NCBI RefSeq assembly: GCF_018476525.1
Contig: NZ_JAHCST010000003.1
Coordinates: 1-64,000, forward strand
Source of the DNA: Acrocarpospora catenulata
Lineage (GTDB): Bacteria > Actinomycetota > Actinomycetes > Streptosporangiales > Streptosporangiaceae
Direction: 5' to 3'
DNA: 64,000 nt
The notes beneath the pieces were generated by a model, which searched no databases, was not told the DNA's origin, and saw nothing but the letters and a program-made list of their open reading frames with translations. The first letter of the stretch is position 1. Every line of letters starts with the position of its first letter. Below are positions 7,274-15,752 of this stretch, piece after piece. The position numbers and the translations under genes were made by a program.

Positions 7274-7311
7274 GCGGGCCCCGACCGAATAGCCCTCGGT
7301 CAGAGGCCCGC
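7274..7311 (+). terminator. Hairpin (terminator or attenuator) in the early operon
   Basis: GCGGGCC (7274-7280) pairs with GGCCCGC (7305-7311). An inner GACCG/CGGTC stem extends it. It lies 7 bp after the stop of the 7033 gene and 50 bp before the next gene, so it probably reduces or times read-through into the long early operon. Confidence 0.55.
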
Positions 7312-7360
7312 GTAACCCAGCTCAACCATCCGATTTCTGAAGCTCAGAGAGGAGCCGGGA

Positions 7361-7855
7361 GTGACATCGTCTCACACCCCCGCCTCGGAATTCCTGTACG
7401 CGGTCCGGATCATGGACGGCGACACGATCGTGGCCGACCGCACCGAGCCCACCCCCGTCCTGGAGAAGGCCCGAACCCAGCTGGCCAAGCTCCAGTACGC
7501 CTTCCCCGCCTCGGTCCTGGTCATCTCGGAACCCGGCTCCTACAGCCCCGGGTGGCAGGTGGCCACCGACGACCTTTTGCGCCGCATGGCCTACGCCCGC
7601 GCCGCCGACACCATCACCAAGCTGGTCGGGCGTGCCGACCTGCCCCTGATCGACTGGGGCATCAACGAGCACTACGACGGCTCGGTCCGCCTGTACGCGA
7701 ACACCTCCCACGCGAACATCACCGCCCTCGCGGACGCGATCGGGATGGACGTCGTGGAGAAGGACGGCCGGCTCGACGGCAAGGGCACCTTCGACGGCAT
7801 CGACCTCTGGGTGTACGCCTACCGGCCCGCCGCCGAGAGCAAGGCCGCGGCCTGA
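7361..7855 (+). CDS. Hypothetical phage protein
   Basis: 164 aa, mixed alpha/beta with no membrane segment and no recognised motif. GAGAGGAG 7 nt before GTG 7361 fixes the start; the gene follows a hairpin. The stop overlaps the next start (TGATG). It looks like a soluble early protein of unknown role. Confidence 0.6.
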   Translation: MTSSHTPASEFLYAVRIMDGDTIVADRTEPTPVLEKARTQLAKLQYAFPASVLVISEPGSYSPGWQVATDDLLRRMAYARAADTITKLVGRADLPLIDWGINEHYDGSVRLYANTSHANITALADAIGMDVVEKDGRLDGKGTFDGIDLWVYAYRPAAESKAAA

Positions 7856-8241
7856 TGGATCTGCACCTGAACCCGGACGGCCCGCGCACCCCCGACTACA
7901 CCACCGCGGTGGCTCTGGGGCTCACCGAGTGCGTCCGGGTCCTCAACTCCCACACCCGGGACGCCGCCGCGCTGCCCGACCCGCAGACTATTTACGAGGT
8001 GCTCGGCGACCTGCACGCTGGCGCGGCCAAGTCCGACCAACTGCTCCAGCAGATCAGCCGCCGCTTGGGTGAACTCCTGGAATCGGACCGTCTGGCCGAC
8101 GACCGGGGTAACCCGACGGGCTCCGTGCTCGCGGCCGTGAACTCGCTGGAGGCCGCTCGGTCCGCCGCCTACCAGCTGGCCAGCCACCTGGAGCGGGCCC
8201 ACCTCGCCACCGCCACCCTCCACCTTCGGGAGGGGCAGTGA
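7855..8241 (+). CDS. Hypothetical helical phage protein
   Basis: 128 aa, predicted largely helical (DQLLQQISRRLGELLESDRL, AARSAAYQLASHLERAHLAT). ATG 7855 overlaps the preceding stop by one base and the end overlaps the next GTG. The helical, dimer-like pattern is typical of small actinophage early proteins. No function is recognised. Confidence 0.6.
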   Translation: MDLHLNPDGPRTPDYTTAVALGLTECVRVLNSHTRDAAALPDPQTIYEVLGDLHAGAAKSDQLLQQISRRLGELLESDRLADDRGNPTGSVLAAVNSLEAARSAAYQLASHLERAHLATATLHLREGQ

Positions 8242-8666
8242 GCACCCAGGCCCTCGACATGTCCGCACCCGCCATCCTGCGGAGGGCGGCCAACGTGTAC
8301 CGCACCAACGGGCGGTGCGAGGGGGCGTACTACGACGTCGTCCAGGAGTCCTTCGGGGTGCCCGCCAAGGACTGCCGGGTCTGCGCCATAGGCGCCATCA
8401 ACATCGCCGCAGGCGCGCACCCTGAGGGCGTCCTCAACAGCAGTGGTCTCCGCGCCCGCATGGCTCTCGCAAAGCACCTGGGGCTTGGCCGCCACCTCGT
8501 CGGGCTCGACGTGGACCGGGACGACCCGCACGACACGGACGGACCCGGCTACGCGCTGATCAACGCCCTGGCGACCTGGCACGACCTCGCTGCCCGCACC
8601 CTCGACGAGGTGGTGGCCGCCCTGGTGGCCGCTGCCGACGCAGTCGAGCGGGGTGAATCGCGGTGA
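8238..8666 (+). CDS. DUF6197-like protein
   Basis: 142 aa. The segment ILRRAANVYRTNG ... CRVCAIGAINIAAG ... ALINALATWHDLAARTLDE matches the pattern of DUF6197 proteins, small actinobacterial and phage proteins with a conserved Cys-Ala-x-Gly-Ala-Ile motif and unknown activity. GTG 8238 overlaps the previous stop. Family assignment is from memory of the motif. Confidence 0.6.
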   Translation: MSTQALDMSAPAILRRAANVYRTNGRCEGAYYDVVQESFGVPAKDCRVCAIGAINIAAGAHPEGVLNSSGLRARMALAKHLGLGRHLVGLDVDRDDPHDTDGPGYALINALATWHDLAARTLDEVVAALVAAADAVERGESR

Positions 8667-8944
8667 CCGTGATCCCCCTACCTGCGCAGACCCACCTGCA
8701 CCTGGCCGCCCGCGAGGTGGGCGCGGACGAGATGGCCCTGTCCTTCCCGCTGGACGCAGACGGAGTCAAGCGCGTCCTCGCCGACGCAGGGATCACCAAC
8801 CCGGCGCTGGCCGCCGCCATCGACCTGGGCAGCCCGTCGGCGTTCGCATCCATCCCCGGCGGCCAGGTCGGCGTCATCCGCTGCGACGGCGACTGCGAGG
8901 CGACCCGTGCCGTCCTCGCGGCGGAAGGGACCGGTGGCCGATGA
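8663..8944 (+). CDS. Small hypothetical phage protein
   Basis: 93 aa, GTG start coupled to the preceding stop. The C-terminus has a C-x3-C pair (IRCDGDCEATRAVLAAEG). I recognise no family. Confidence 0.5.
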   Translation: MTVIPLPAQTHLHLAAREVGADEMALSFPLDADGVKRVLADAGITNPALAAAIDLGSPSAFASIPGGQVGVIRCDGDCEATRAVLAAEGTGGR

Positions 8945-9297
8945 GCGTCCACACCGCCACGCTCGCCGCAACGGTCGCCGCCGTCCTGGACGGCGTGCCG
9001 GTCGCCGACTGCACGCCCGTCATCAGCCAGCCCCAGGACCGGTGCCACGTCCTGGTCACCTGTGGGATCGACGAGTTCTGGCGCGGCATGCCGTACACCA
9101 CCCAGCACCAGCTCGTCTCCCGCGCACTCGAACACTGGCGGTTGGCGCTGGCCAACACCGACCTCGCGGTCGAGCCGTGGTGGCCGGGGGTCAGCAGGCT
9201 GGCTGCGCTGGTCGTTGCCGACCAGGACCACATCGACGTGGAGTCCAGGTGGGCGCTCGCCTACCTGTCTCAGCAGCAGCGGGACGGTGCCCGATGA
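8941..9297 (+). CDS. Hypothetical phage protein
   Basis: 118 aa, ATG 8941 overlapping the previous stop (ATGA). Tryptophan-rich helical segments (HQLVSRALEHWRLALAN, DVESRWALAYLSQQQRDG) suggest a compact helical protein. No recognised motif. Confidence 0.5.
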   Translation: MSVHTATLAATVAAVLDGVPVADCTPVISQPQDRCHVLVTCGIDEFWRGMPYTTQHQLVSRALEHWRLALANTDLAVEPWWPGVSRLAALVVADQDHIDVESRWALAYLSQQQRDGAR

Positions 9298-9584
9298 CCG
9301 CCCTCACCCCTGATCTCGCCGCCCTGGGGCAGGCCCCACCGGCCCCGGCGGCGACCCCCGGCGCGGAGGCACACCCCTCCGCCTCCGCGCCGGGCGTGCT
9401 CCCCGGGGAGACTTCCCCCTCCCCGGGTTCCGCCTCCGTTGAGGAGGTGCTGGAGGCCCTGCACTGGTCCGAGGTGGACGACGAGCTGACTGGCCCCGAC
9501 CGGTCCGAGGTCGCGCACGACATCGCCTGTGGCCGGGTGACGGATGCCGCCCGCGTCCTGCTGTGCGGGAGGCGGGTGCGATGA
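9294..9584 (+). CDS. Small Pro/Ala-rich phage protein
   Basis: 96 aa. The first half is a Pro/Ala/Ser-rich unstructured region; the second half is an acidic helical segment (VEEVLEALHWSEVDDELTG). It sits directly before the exonuclease gene with 4-bp overlaps at both ends, so it may assist recombination, but this is positional inference only. Confidence 0.45.
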   Translation: MTALTPDLAALGQAPPAPAATPGAEAHPSASAPGVLPGETSPSPGSASVEEVLEALHWSEVDDELTGPDRSEVAHDIACGRVTDAARVLLCGRRVR

Positions 9585-10432
9585 CGACCGCCACCGACCT
9601 GGTCATCCCCGGCGTCTACGACATCCCCGAGGAGCAGTACCACGCCGATCCCGTCCCGTGCGGCAGCCTCTCATCCTCGGGTGCCCGGAAACTGCTGACC
9701 CGCTGCCCGGCCGTGTTCATGCACGAGCAGCTCAACCCGCCCGAGAGCACCGCCGAACTCGACCTCGGCAAGGCCGCCCACCGGATGGTGCTGGGTGTCG
9801 GCCCCGAGTTCGTCATCGTGGACGCCAAAGACTGGACGACCAAGGCAGCCCAAGCCAAGCGGAAGGCCGCCCGCGCTGACGGTGCCGTCCCCCTCCTGAC
9901 TCACCAGTGGCAGACCGTTCAGGACATGGCGTCCGCCCTCCGTCGGCACGAGCACGCCGGCGCACTTCTGTCGCCTGGTCATGGCGACCCTGAGCAGACT
10001 CTGATCTGGCGCGACGCCACAACAGGTGTGTGGCGTCGCGCCCGCCTCGACTTGCTGCCCCGGACCACCCCGGGCCGGATGATCCTCGTCGACTACAAGA
10101 CGACCAAGAACGCCAACCCGCAGGTGCTCGACAGGACGATCCACGAGTACGGCTACCACCAGCAGCACGCCTGGTACGTCGACGGGGTGCTCGCGCTGGG
10201 GCTGGCCAGCGAGGTCGTCATGGTTTTCGTCTTCCAGGAGAAGACACCCCCGTACCTGATCACCGTGGCTGAGATCGCCGCGAGCGCCGTACGGATCGGG
10301 CGCGACCGCAACCGGCGCGCACTCGACCTCTACCGCCGCTGCGTCGAGACGGGCGAATGGCCCGGCTACAGCAGCGACATCGCCTACGTGTCCCTGCCCT
10401 ACTGGGCCGAACGCCGGGAGGCCCTGGCATGA
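9581..10432 (+). CDS. PD-(D/E)XK phage exonuclease (RecE/YqaJ-like)
   Basis: 283 aa, predicted DNA exonuclease that resects double-stranded ends for phage recombination. The nuclease core is visible as an acidic residue near D157 (RARLDLL) and the D171-Y-K173 signature (LVDYKTTK), followed by the YGYHQQHAWY helix typical of YqaJ/Cas4/RecE-type folds. The N-terminal part begins with IPGVYDIPEEQYHADPVPCG, a common opening of this phage family. ATG 9581 overlaps the previous stop. It is followed immediately by a RecT-like gene, the usual exonuclease/annealase pairing. Confidence 0.75.
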   Translation: MTTATDLVIPGVYDIPEEQYHADPVPCGSLSSSGARKLLTRCPAVFMHEQLNPPESTAELDLGKAAHRMVLGVGPEFVIVDAKDWTTKAAQAKRKAARADGAVPLLTHQWQTVQDMASALRRHEHAGALLSPGHGDPEQTLIWRDATTGVWRRARLDLLPRTTPGRMILVDYKTTKNANPQVLDRTIHEYGYHQQHAWYVDGVLALGLASEVVMVFVFQEKTPPYLITVAEIAASAVRIGRDRNRRALDLYRRCVETGEWPGYSSDIAYVSLPYWAERREALA

Positions 10433-11367
10433 TCCCCAACGGTAACGGCGCGCCCCCGCTGCCCGCCCCCACCCGCATCGGGCAGGCCACCGCGGTCGAG
10501 CAGTCCCGCGCGGTCGCCGAAGTCCACGCCGCGATCATCGTCGCCCAGCAGTGCCCCCGCGATGTGCAGGCGGCACGCCAGGCGATGCACGACTCATGCC
10601 AGCAGATGTTCATGGCCGAGAAGGCGTTCTTCCGGTTCCGGCGCGGCGACGGCCAGATCAGCGGCGAGACCGTGCACCTGGCCCGCGAGCTGGCCCGCTG
10701 CTGGCAGAACATCCAGTACAACGTGGGGGAACTCCGGCGCGACGACGCCGCCGGCCAGTCCGAGGTCATCGCGTGGGCCTGGGACGTCCAGATGAACACC
10801 AGGTCGAGCACCACGTTCATCGTTCCGCACGGCAGGGACAAGGACGGCCAGGTCGTCCCGCTGATCAGCCTGCGGGACATCTACGAGAACAACGCCAACG
10901 CGGGCGCCCGCCGCGTCCGGGAGATGATTTTCAACGTCCTCCCGCCGTGGTTCATCGAAGAGGCGAAGGAGGTCTGCACCCGCACCCTGGCGGGTGGCGG
11001 CGGCAAGCCGCTCGCGCAGCTCATCGACGAGGCGCTTCTCACCTTCGCCGGGCTGGGCGTGTCCGCCGACCAGATGGAGCAGAAGGTCGGCCGCCCCAAG
11101 GGCAACTGGAACCCCTACGACCTCGCCCAGTTCCGGGTGATCTACCGCAGCCTCCAGCGCCGCGAGGTCACCGTGGAGGACGAGTTCCCGCCCGCGCGGG
11201 TCACCGCGGCCGAGGTACTCCAGGCCGCCCAACAGCCTGCCGCACCCGCGCCCACCGAGCAGGTCACCTCCGAGCAGACCTCCGAAGGTGACAGCGGGAG
11301 GACCGGCGAGGGAGCGGATGGCTGGCCCCCGGTCACCAAGCCCGGGACGGGCGGTGATCCGGCATGA
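10429..11367 (+). CDS. RecT-like single-strand annealing protein (candidate)
   Basis: 312 aa. The core (about residues 40-245; AEKAFFRFRRGDGQISGETV, ARELARCWQNIQYNVGEL, RDIYENNANAGARRVREMIF, RREVTVEDEFPPARVT) matches a family regularly found after PD-(D/E)XK exonucleases in actinophages and assigned to RecT/Erf-like annealing proteins. The C-terminal ~65 residues are disordered (Pro/Thr/Gly/Glu-rich), like the tail of a DNA-binding protein. ATG 10429 overlaps the exonuclease stop. Assignment rests on gene pairing and remembered motif similarity. Confidence 0.6.
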   Translation: MIPNGNGAPPLPAPTRIGQATAVEQSRAVAEVHAAIIVAQQCPRDVQAARQAMHDSCQQMFMAEKAFFRFRRGDGQISGETVHLARELARCWQNIQYNVGELRRDDAAGQSEVIAWAWDVQMNTRSSTTFIVPHGRDKDGQVVPLISLRDIYENNANAGARRVREMIFNVLPPWFIEEAKEVCTRTLAGGGGKPLAQLIDEALLTFAGLGVSADQMEQKVGRPKGNWNPYDLAQFRVIYRSLQRREVTVEDEFPPARVTAAEVLQAAQQPAAPAPTEQVTSEQTSEGDSGRTGEGADGWPPVTKPGTGGDPA

Positions 11368-11801
11368 GTGACGTGTTCGCCCGCGGCCGGTCCGGCTCCT
11401 TCGAGTTCATCGACGCCGACGCGGTGCTCACCCCCGTTGAAACCGACGCGTTCCTTCGCCGCCTCAACAACGAACTCGCATGGGCGCATCTGGCCGTCCG
11501 TACGGCACGCGCCCGCGAAGTCGAATGCGAGAAGGCGTTCATGGTGGCCAAGGCTCCGGTCCTCCTGGAGGAGGAGGTGCCCAAGGTCGGCAACCGGGCC
11601 GGCGAGATGAACAAGACAGCCGCCGACGCCTGGTGGGCGGAGCGGCTCCCGGAGCCGTACTGGGCGCTGCGCAGCTCCCAGCTGGAGCGGCGCAACGCGC
11701 AGGACTACGCGACCTTGGTGCAGAACCAGGTCGAGATCATGCGCTCGCTGAACGTCAACGCCAAGGCCATCTACGAGTCCTACCGGGGCGGTGGCCGATG
11801 A
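11364..11801 (+). CDS. Conserved phage protein next to the recombinase pair
   Basis: 145 aa, mostly helical and probably coiled coil (WAHLAVRTARAREVECEKAF, YWALRSSQLERRNAQDYAT, VQNQVEIMRSLNVNAKAIYE). It overlaps the RecT-like gene by 4 bp and the following gene by 4 bp. Proteins of this shape often follow recT in actinophages; function unknown. Confidence 0.55.
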   Translation: MSDVFARGRSGSFEFIDADAVLTPVETDAFLRRLNNELAWAHLAVRTARAREVECEKAFMVAKAPVLLEEEVPKVGNRAGEMNKTAADAWWAERLPEPYWALRSSQLERRNAQDYATLVQNQVEIMRSLNVNAKAIYESYRGGGR

Positions 11802-12208
11802 GCCTTCTCCCCGTCGCCCTCGGCCGCGTCGCCGTCGCCGACCTGCCCCGCTGGCCCGCCTACCAGTACTTCGCCATCAACGCGGGCACCCAGGAGCGAT
11901 ACCTCGCCCTTCACGCGGACCGGCAGACCGTCACCGACGGCGACTTGGCCCACGCCCGCCACCGGGACACGGACTGCTGGACCTGCGCGGACAACGACAA
12001 GAACCACCACGCGGCGCAGCAGCGGGAGAACCGGCTGGAGACCGCCTACGGCATCCTCCAGAGCGGGATCTACCTGCTCCGTCGCCCCCACCTGGAGCCC
12101 GGTCTTTTCGATGAACCGGGCGACCCCGCCAAGCGGCTGGCCACGCTACTGGCTGGCTTGGAGAAGCTCTCCGCGCGGGCCGGAAAAGTCTTCCGGGGGG
12201 AGCGGTGA
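11798..12208 (+). CDS. Hypothetical phage protein with CxxC
   Basis: 136 aa with one C-x2-C (DCWTCADNDKNHHAAQQREN) and several histidines that may bind a metal. The rest is helical. ATG 11798 overlaps the previous stop. No family recognised. Confidence 0.5.
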   Translation: MSLLPVALGRVAVADLPRWPAYQYFAINAGTQERYLALHADRQTVTDGDLAHARHRDTDCWTCADNDKNHHAAQQRENRLETAYGILQSGIYLLRRPHLEPGLFDEPGDPAKRLATLLAGLEKLSARAGKVFRGER

Positions 12209-12639
12209 AGCGCCGCGCCCGGCTGGAGCCGGGCAAGCTGCTGGTCCGCCGTACCGAACTGAAGCGCGGGGACTGCCAGATGAAGCGCACCCCGCTCCGC
12301 TCGGTGTCCGCCAAGCGGGCTGCGGAGAACCGGCGGCGCCGGGAGATGAAGAACGAACTCTGGCCTGACGGCATCCGGCCGCGGTGCGTCGTCCCCTGGT
12401 GCGCCCATCTGGCCGACGACATCCACGAACCCCTCACCCGGGCGCGTGGCGGACCGATCGACCACCCCGACAACTCGGAGCCGTGCTGCCGCGACCACAA
12501 CGGCGAGCTGACCCGCGAGCCGGAGTGGGGCTATCGGTACGACCTGCTCATCCACTCCTACGACCAGCGTCCGCTCGCCCAGCAGGCGGCCGACCGGCGG
12601 GCCAAGCTCGCCGCCTGGGCACCCCGGGAGGCGGCATGA
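12205..12639 (+). CDS. HNH-type nuclease domain protein
   Basis: 144 aa. After a very basic N-terminus it shows an HNH/zinc-binding pattern: CVVPWC, then DDIHEPLTRARGG, DHPDN and CCRDHNGEL. These supply the cysteine pairs and His/Asn positions of small phage HNH proteins. The substrate is unknown; such enzymes act in recombination, packaging or as selfish nucleases. GTG 12205 overlaps the previous stop. Confidence 0.65.
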   Translation: MKRRARLEPGKLLVRRTELKRGDCQMKRTPLRSVSAKRAAENRRRREMKNELWPDGIRPRCVVPWCAHLADDIHEPLTRARGGPIDHPDNSEPCCRDHNGELTREPEWGYRYDLLIHSYDQRPLAQQAADRRAKLAAWAPREAA

Positions 12640-13046
12640 GCTTCAACTGCGACCGCCGCCGTGAGCGTTTCGTCGCGTACCGCCGCCAGGGCCTGATGGT
12701 CAAGGAAGCCGCGGAAAGGCTCGGCGTTTCCGAGCGGACTGGCCACCGGTACGAGCAGTGGTATTGGCGCACGAAAGGCGTCACTGAAATGCGCCGCCGC
12801 GAGGCCAATTGGATGCGTCCGTTGATCCTGGCCCACCTGCGCGCCTACCCGGACCAGCTGTTCAGCGCTTGGGACATGGTGCGCAAACTCGGCAAGCCGA
12901 CGAACCAGGTCACGGCCGCGCGGACGCTACGCGGCCTGGCCGCTGACGGGCTCGTGGAGCTGGTCGTGGGGCCAACCTGCGAGTTCGACCCACGCCCCGC
13001 CCGCCGCTACCGGCTTGCATCCTCTGCGCTTCGGGAGGTGGCGTGA
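12636..13046 (+). CDS. DNA-binding protein with two helix-turn-helix regions
   Basis: 136 aa. An N-terminal helix-turn-helix (RRQGLMVKEAAERLGVSERT) is followed by a winged-helix-like C-terminal half (FSAWDMVRKLGKPTNQVTAA, LRGLAADGLVELVVG). It is a likely transcriptional regulator or replication accessory protein in the early operon. ATG 12636 overlaps the preceding stop. The target is unknown. Confidence 0.6.
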   Translation: MSFNCDRRRERFVAYRRQGLMVKEAAERLGVSERTGHRYEQWYWRTKGVTEMRRREANWMRPLILAHLRAYPDQLFSAWDMVRKLGKPTNQVTAARTLRGLAADGLVELVVGPTCEFDPRPARRYRLASSALREVA

Positions 13047-13318
13047 TCCTCCCCGTTGACGACATGCGCTTCTGCCCCTGGGAGGGGGAGACCCTCCCGG
13101 CCGGCCACGACTGCATCGCGGGCCCCGCGCCCGCTCCCATGCGGCTGACGCTCGACGAGGTTGAGGCCGCCTACCTGGACGCGCTGGGGGAGGGCGGGGT
13201 GCTCGGCGAGCACGCCCGTGTCGCTCTCGGTGCCGTCCCCGATCTGATCGCCCGCATCCGCCGCGCTGAGCGTGAGCTGGACGGCTGGCGGTCCCGACCC
13301 GCTGGAGGCCCCCAGTGA
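13043..13318 (+). CDS. Small hypothetical phage protein
   Basis: 91 aa, GTG start coupled to the previous stop. A short Cys/His-containing N-terminus (FCPWEGETLPAGHDC) precedes a helical region. No known family. Confidence 0.45.
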   Translation: MILPVDDMRFCPWEGETLPAGHDCIAGPAPAPMRLTLDEVEAAYLDALGEGGVLGEHARVALGAVPDLIARIRRAERELDGWRSRPAGGPQ

Positions 13319-13572
13319 CCGAGAACACCGACACGCAGGTGATTCCTGCCGTGCCCACCCCTGCCGCTCCTCCGCACGTGAAGCGCCGCTTCCGGGAGAT
13401 CGCCGCCCAGGAGATGGCGACGATCCGCGCGACCGCCGACGCCGGGATCGCCTGGTGGCAGGCCGCGCTGGAGCGGGTCGAGGCGGAGGTGCCCGACCCC
13501 GCCCCGTACCGGATCGGCCAGCCGCCGTACACCCCCACCACCACCGACACCCCCTCGGGGAGGACGCCGTGA
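13315..13572 (+). CDS. Small hypothetical phage protein
   Basis: 85 aa, helical centre (RRFREIAAQEMATIRATADA) flanked by Pro/Thr-rich ends. GTG 13315 overlaps the previous stop. Function unknown. Confidence 0.45.
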   Translation: MTENTDTQVIPAVPTPAAPPHVKRRFREIAAQEMATIRATADAGIAWWQAALERVEAEVPDPAPYRIGQPPYTPTTTDTPSGRTP

Positions 13573-13745
13573 AGGACTTCCACATCCTGGACATTTCGAT
13601 CGACCCGGGCCACGAGGGTGTGTGGCCGGGCATGGAGCCCGCCAAGGTGCGGGCCGCCTACGACAAGGCTGCGGGCACGAGCCCGCTCCCGGAGCAGGTG
13701 TTCAGCAAGGACGCGCTGCTCGCCCGGGGCGGTAGCCGTGGCTGA
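13569..13745 (+). CDS. Very small phage protein (58 aa)
   Basis: 58 aa beginning with KDFHILDISIDPGHEGVWPG. GTG 13569 overlaps the previous stop, and the next gene starts inside its 3' end. The tight coupling supports translation. No function recognised. Confidence 0.5.
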   Translation: MKDFHILDISIDPGHEGVWPGMEPAKVRAAYDKAAGTSPLPEQVFSKDALLARGGSRG

Positions 13746-14220
13746 CCCGCTGTACTGCGCGAACGAGGACCACGTCCGCCCAGCCGTCGCCCGCCTCTCC
13801 TGGCCGTGCGGACGCTTCAACCCGACGCTCGCCTGCCGCGAGGACGCCGCCAGAAGCCTGCGCGAGTCCATCGCCGACGGCTACACGCTGCTGGTCGAAC
13901 CCATCGAGATCAGGGAGCGCCCCAAGGGCCCGCGCGACTACGCGCCCGCTGTCCGCGAGGTGGCCCGCCTTTACCGCAAGTCCTACGGGGAGCCCGTCCG
14001 GGCGATCCTCTTGGCGGCCCCGGACCTGCTTAGTTACGACGAGCTGCCGGAAACGCTGGAGGAGCGCCGGGCGCTTCCTGCCCGCTTCCACACGCCGGTC
14101 TGGCTCGACACGTGCACCCCGAAGGTGTGGGTCTGCGCGGTGTGCTGGGACGAGGGCCAGACCTATGGGTGGCCGTGCAAGACGGCGGTCGAGCAGGGCG
14201 GGGAGGTGTTCGCCCGATGA
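13738..14220 (+). CDS. Cys-rich hypothetical phage protein
   Basis: 160 aa. The C-terminus carries several cysteines (LDTCTPKVWVCAVCWDEG) that could form a zinc site. GTG 13738 lies within the 3' end of the previous gene. No recognised family. Confidence 0.5.
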   Translation: MADPLYCANEDHVRPAVARLSWPCGRFNPTLACREDAARSLRESIADGYTLLVEPIEIRERPKGPRDYAPAVREVARLYRKSYGEPVRAILLAAPDLLSYDELPETLEERRALPARFHTPVWLDTCTPKVWVCAVCWDEGQTYGWPCKTAVEQGGEVFAR

Positions 14221-14627
14221 GCTACGCCCATTTCTCCTCTGACTGCGGCGAGCACCACGACCTGGTGGTGGACTTCCACGGCCTCCGCCCGGAGATCGTC
14301 GTCCTGTGCGGCAGCACGAGGTTCTTCGACACCTTCCGGTCGGAGAACCTGCGCCTCACGCTCGCCGGAAAGATCGTGCTCAGCATCGGGTGTGACACCA
14401 AGGCCGACGACGACATCGCCGAGATCTCGGACGTCGAGCAGGCGAAGACCGACCTGGACGAGCTGCACAAGCGGAAGATCGACCTGGCCGACTCGGTGCT
14501 CGTACTCAACGTCGGCGGCTACATCGGATCGTCCACCCGCTCCGAGGTCGAGTACGCGCTGAGGCTCGGCAAGCCCGTCGTCTACCTGGAGCCTGTAGGC
14601 GCGGAGGCGGTGACCTCCCGTGCCTGA
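14217..14627 (+). CDS. Nucleoside 2-deoxyribosyltransferase-like protein
   Basis: 136 aa with a Rossmann-like fold: IVVLCGSTRF at the first strand, DLDELHKRKIDLADSVLVLN and the GYIGSSTRSEVEYALRLGKP segment. Together these resemble the nucleoside 2-deoxyribosyltransferase/DUF4406 superfamily, whose members cleave or exchange N-glycosidic bonds of nucleosides or nucleotides. One of several nucleotide-handling genes in this phage; a role in nucleotide metabolism or counter-defence is inference. ATG 14217 overlaps the previous stop. Confidence 0.6.
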   Translation: MSYAHFSSDCGEHHDLVVDFHGLRPEIVVLCGSTRFFDTFRSENLRLTLAGKIVLSIGCDTKADDDIAEISDVEQAKTDLDELHKRKIDLADSVLVLNVGGYIGSSTRSEVEYALRLGKPVVYLEPVGAEAVTSRA

Positions 14628-15561
14628 GCAGACGACCGCTCCCGCCGAGTCGATGCCGCCAGGCCGCCTGGCCGAGATCGAGGCGACCATCCCCGACGGT
14701 CAGTTCGGGGACCACTGGACATTCACCCCCGGCGAGGACGCGAACCGCAAGGGCATCTGGGTCGTCCTGGACGACGACAACCAGGTGATCGCCACCGTCC
14801 CTATGGGCGACGGCGACCCCGACCCGGGGGCGGACCTGGCCGACTTCCTCGCGGGCGCCCGCACGGCCGTACCGGAGCTGGCCGCCGAGGTGCGTCGCCT
14901 CAACGGCGTGGTGGGCTTCCTCGGCCGCGAGCTCCAGCGGGACGCCCAGAAGACCGTGGACGCGGTCCGGGCCGAGGCCGCAGCAGAGTCGTGCGACCAC
15001 TCCTTCCCGTGCCAGCCTCCGCACGGGTCCGTCTTCAACCCTGGCCCGTGCCGCCACTGCGGCCTGCCGTATCTGGTCGCGCAGGGGATCGACGAAATGG
15101 AGGAGGCCCGCCGGGCCCTCGGCGACCACGCGGCGCTCCGCCACCGCGCCCACTCCGGTGACCTCGCGGCGTGCGGGGAGCAGCCGTGCACGGCCATCCG
15201 TGCCGCCCTCCAGGGTCACGCTCCGGCTCCGTCGCTGGGGCGGCATGTCGCCGCCCTGGTTGCCTGGCTGGACTCCCACAACCCTCGCACCGACCACGAG
15301 ATCGCCTGCCGGGTCATGAAGACCGCAGGCGAGGCGGGGGAGGCGATCGAAACCTACCTGGCCGCCGTCGGCCAGAACCCCCGCAAGAAGGGCACGGGCA
15401 CGCTGGACCACGTCCGTGATGAGCTCCTGGACGTCGCCGCTACCGCCCTGGTGGCGGCGGCCAGCCTGGAGCCCGGCCGGGCAGAGCACACCATCGACGC
15501 GGACCTGCTGGCCCACCTCGCCTACCTGTGTGACCGGGTCGGGGCGGGTGAGACGCGGTGA
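14620..15561 (+). CDS. MazG-like domain protein with phage-specific N-terminus
   Basis: 313 aa, apparently two parts. The N-terminal ~190 residues hold two Cys/His clusters (SCDHSFPC, CRHCGLPY) and are unassigned. The C-terminal ~100 residues have the MazG-type pattern of metal-binding acidic residues in helices (KTAGEAGEAIETYLAAV, LDHVRDELLDVAATALVA), as in nucleoside-triphosphate pyrophosphohydrolases that alter dNTP or alarmone pools. The fusion is unusual. GTG 14620 overlaps the preceding gene by 8 bp. Confidence 0.6.
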   Translation: MPEQTTAPAESMPPGRLAEIEATIPDGQFGDHWTFTPGEDANRKGIWVVLDDDNQVIATVPMGDGDPDPGADLADFLAGARTAVPELAAEVRRLNGVVGFLGRELQRDAQKTVDAVRAEAAAESCDHSFPCQPPHGSVFNPGPCRHCGLPYLVAQGIDEMEEARRALGDHAALRHRAHSGDLAACGEQPCTAIRAALQGHAPAPSLGRHVAALVAWLDSHNPRTDHEIACRVMKTAGEAGEAIETYLAAVGQNPRKKGTGTLDHVRDELLDVAATALVAAASLEPGRAEHTIDADLLAHLAYLCDRVGAGETR

Positions 15562-15752
15562 AGGCGGACTTCTTCTACCGGGACCTCGATCGGTTCAACG
15601 CCGAGTTCGAGCGGCTCGGCGCGGTCGCCGAAACGGCCGACGGCTTCAAGTACATCGACGAGTCGAAGGCCCCCGCCCGCTTGGTGAGCGCCTACCGGAT
15701 GCTCGGCCGCTTCGGGTACGCCAACGGCCTTTTGGGGGGTAGCCGTGGCTGA
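15558..15752 (+). CDS. Small hypothetical phage protein
   Basis: 64 aa, GTG 15558 coupled to the preceding stop. Predicted helical with a tyrosine/phenylalanine-rich core. Not recognised. Confidence 0.5.
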   Translation: MKADFFYRDLDRFNAEFERLGAVAETADGFKYIDESKAPARLVSAYRMLGRFGYANGLLGGSRG

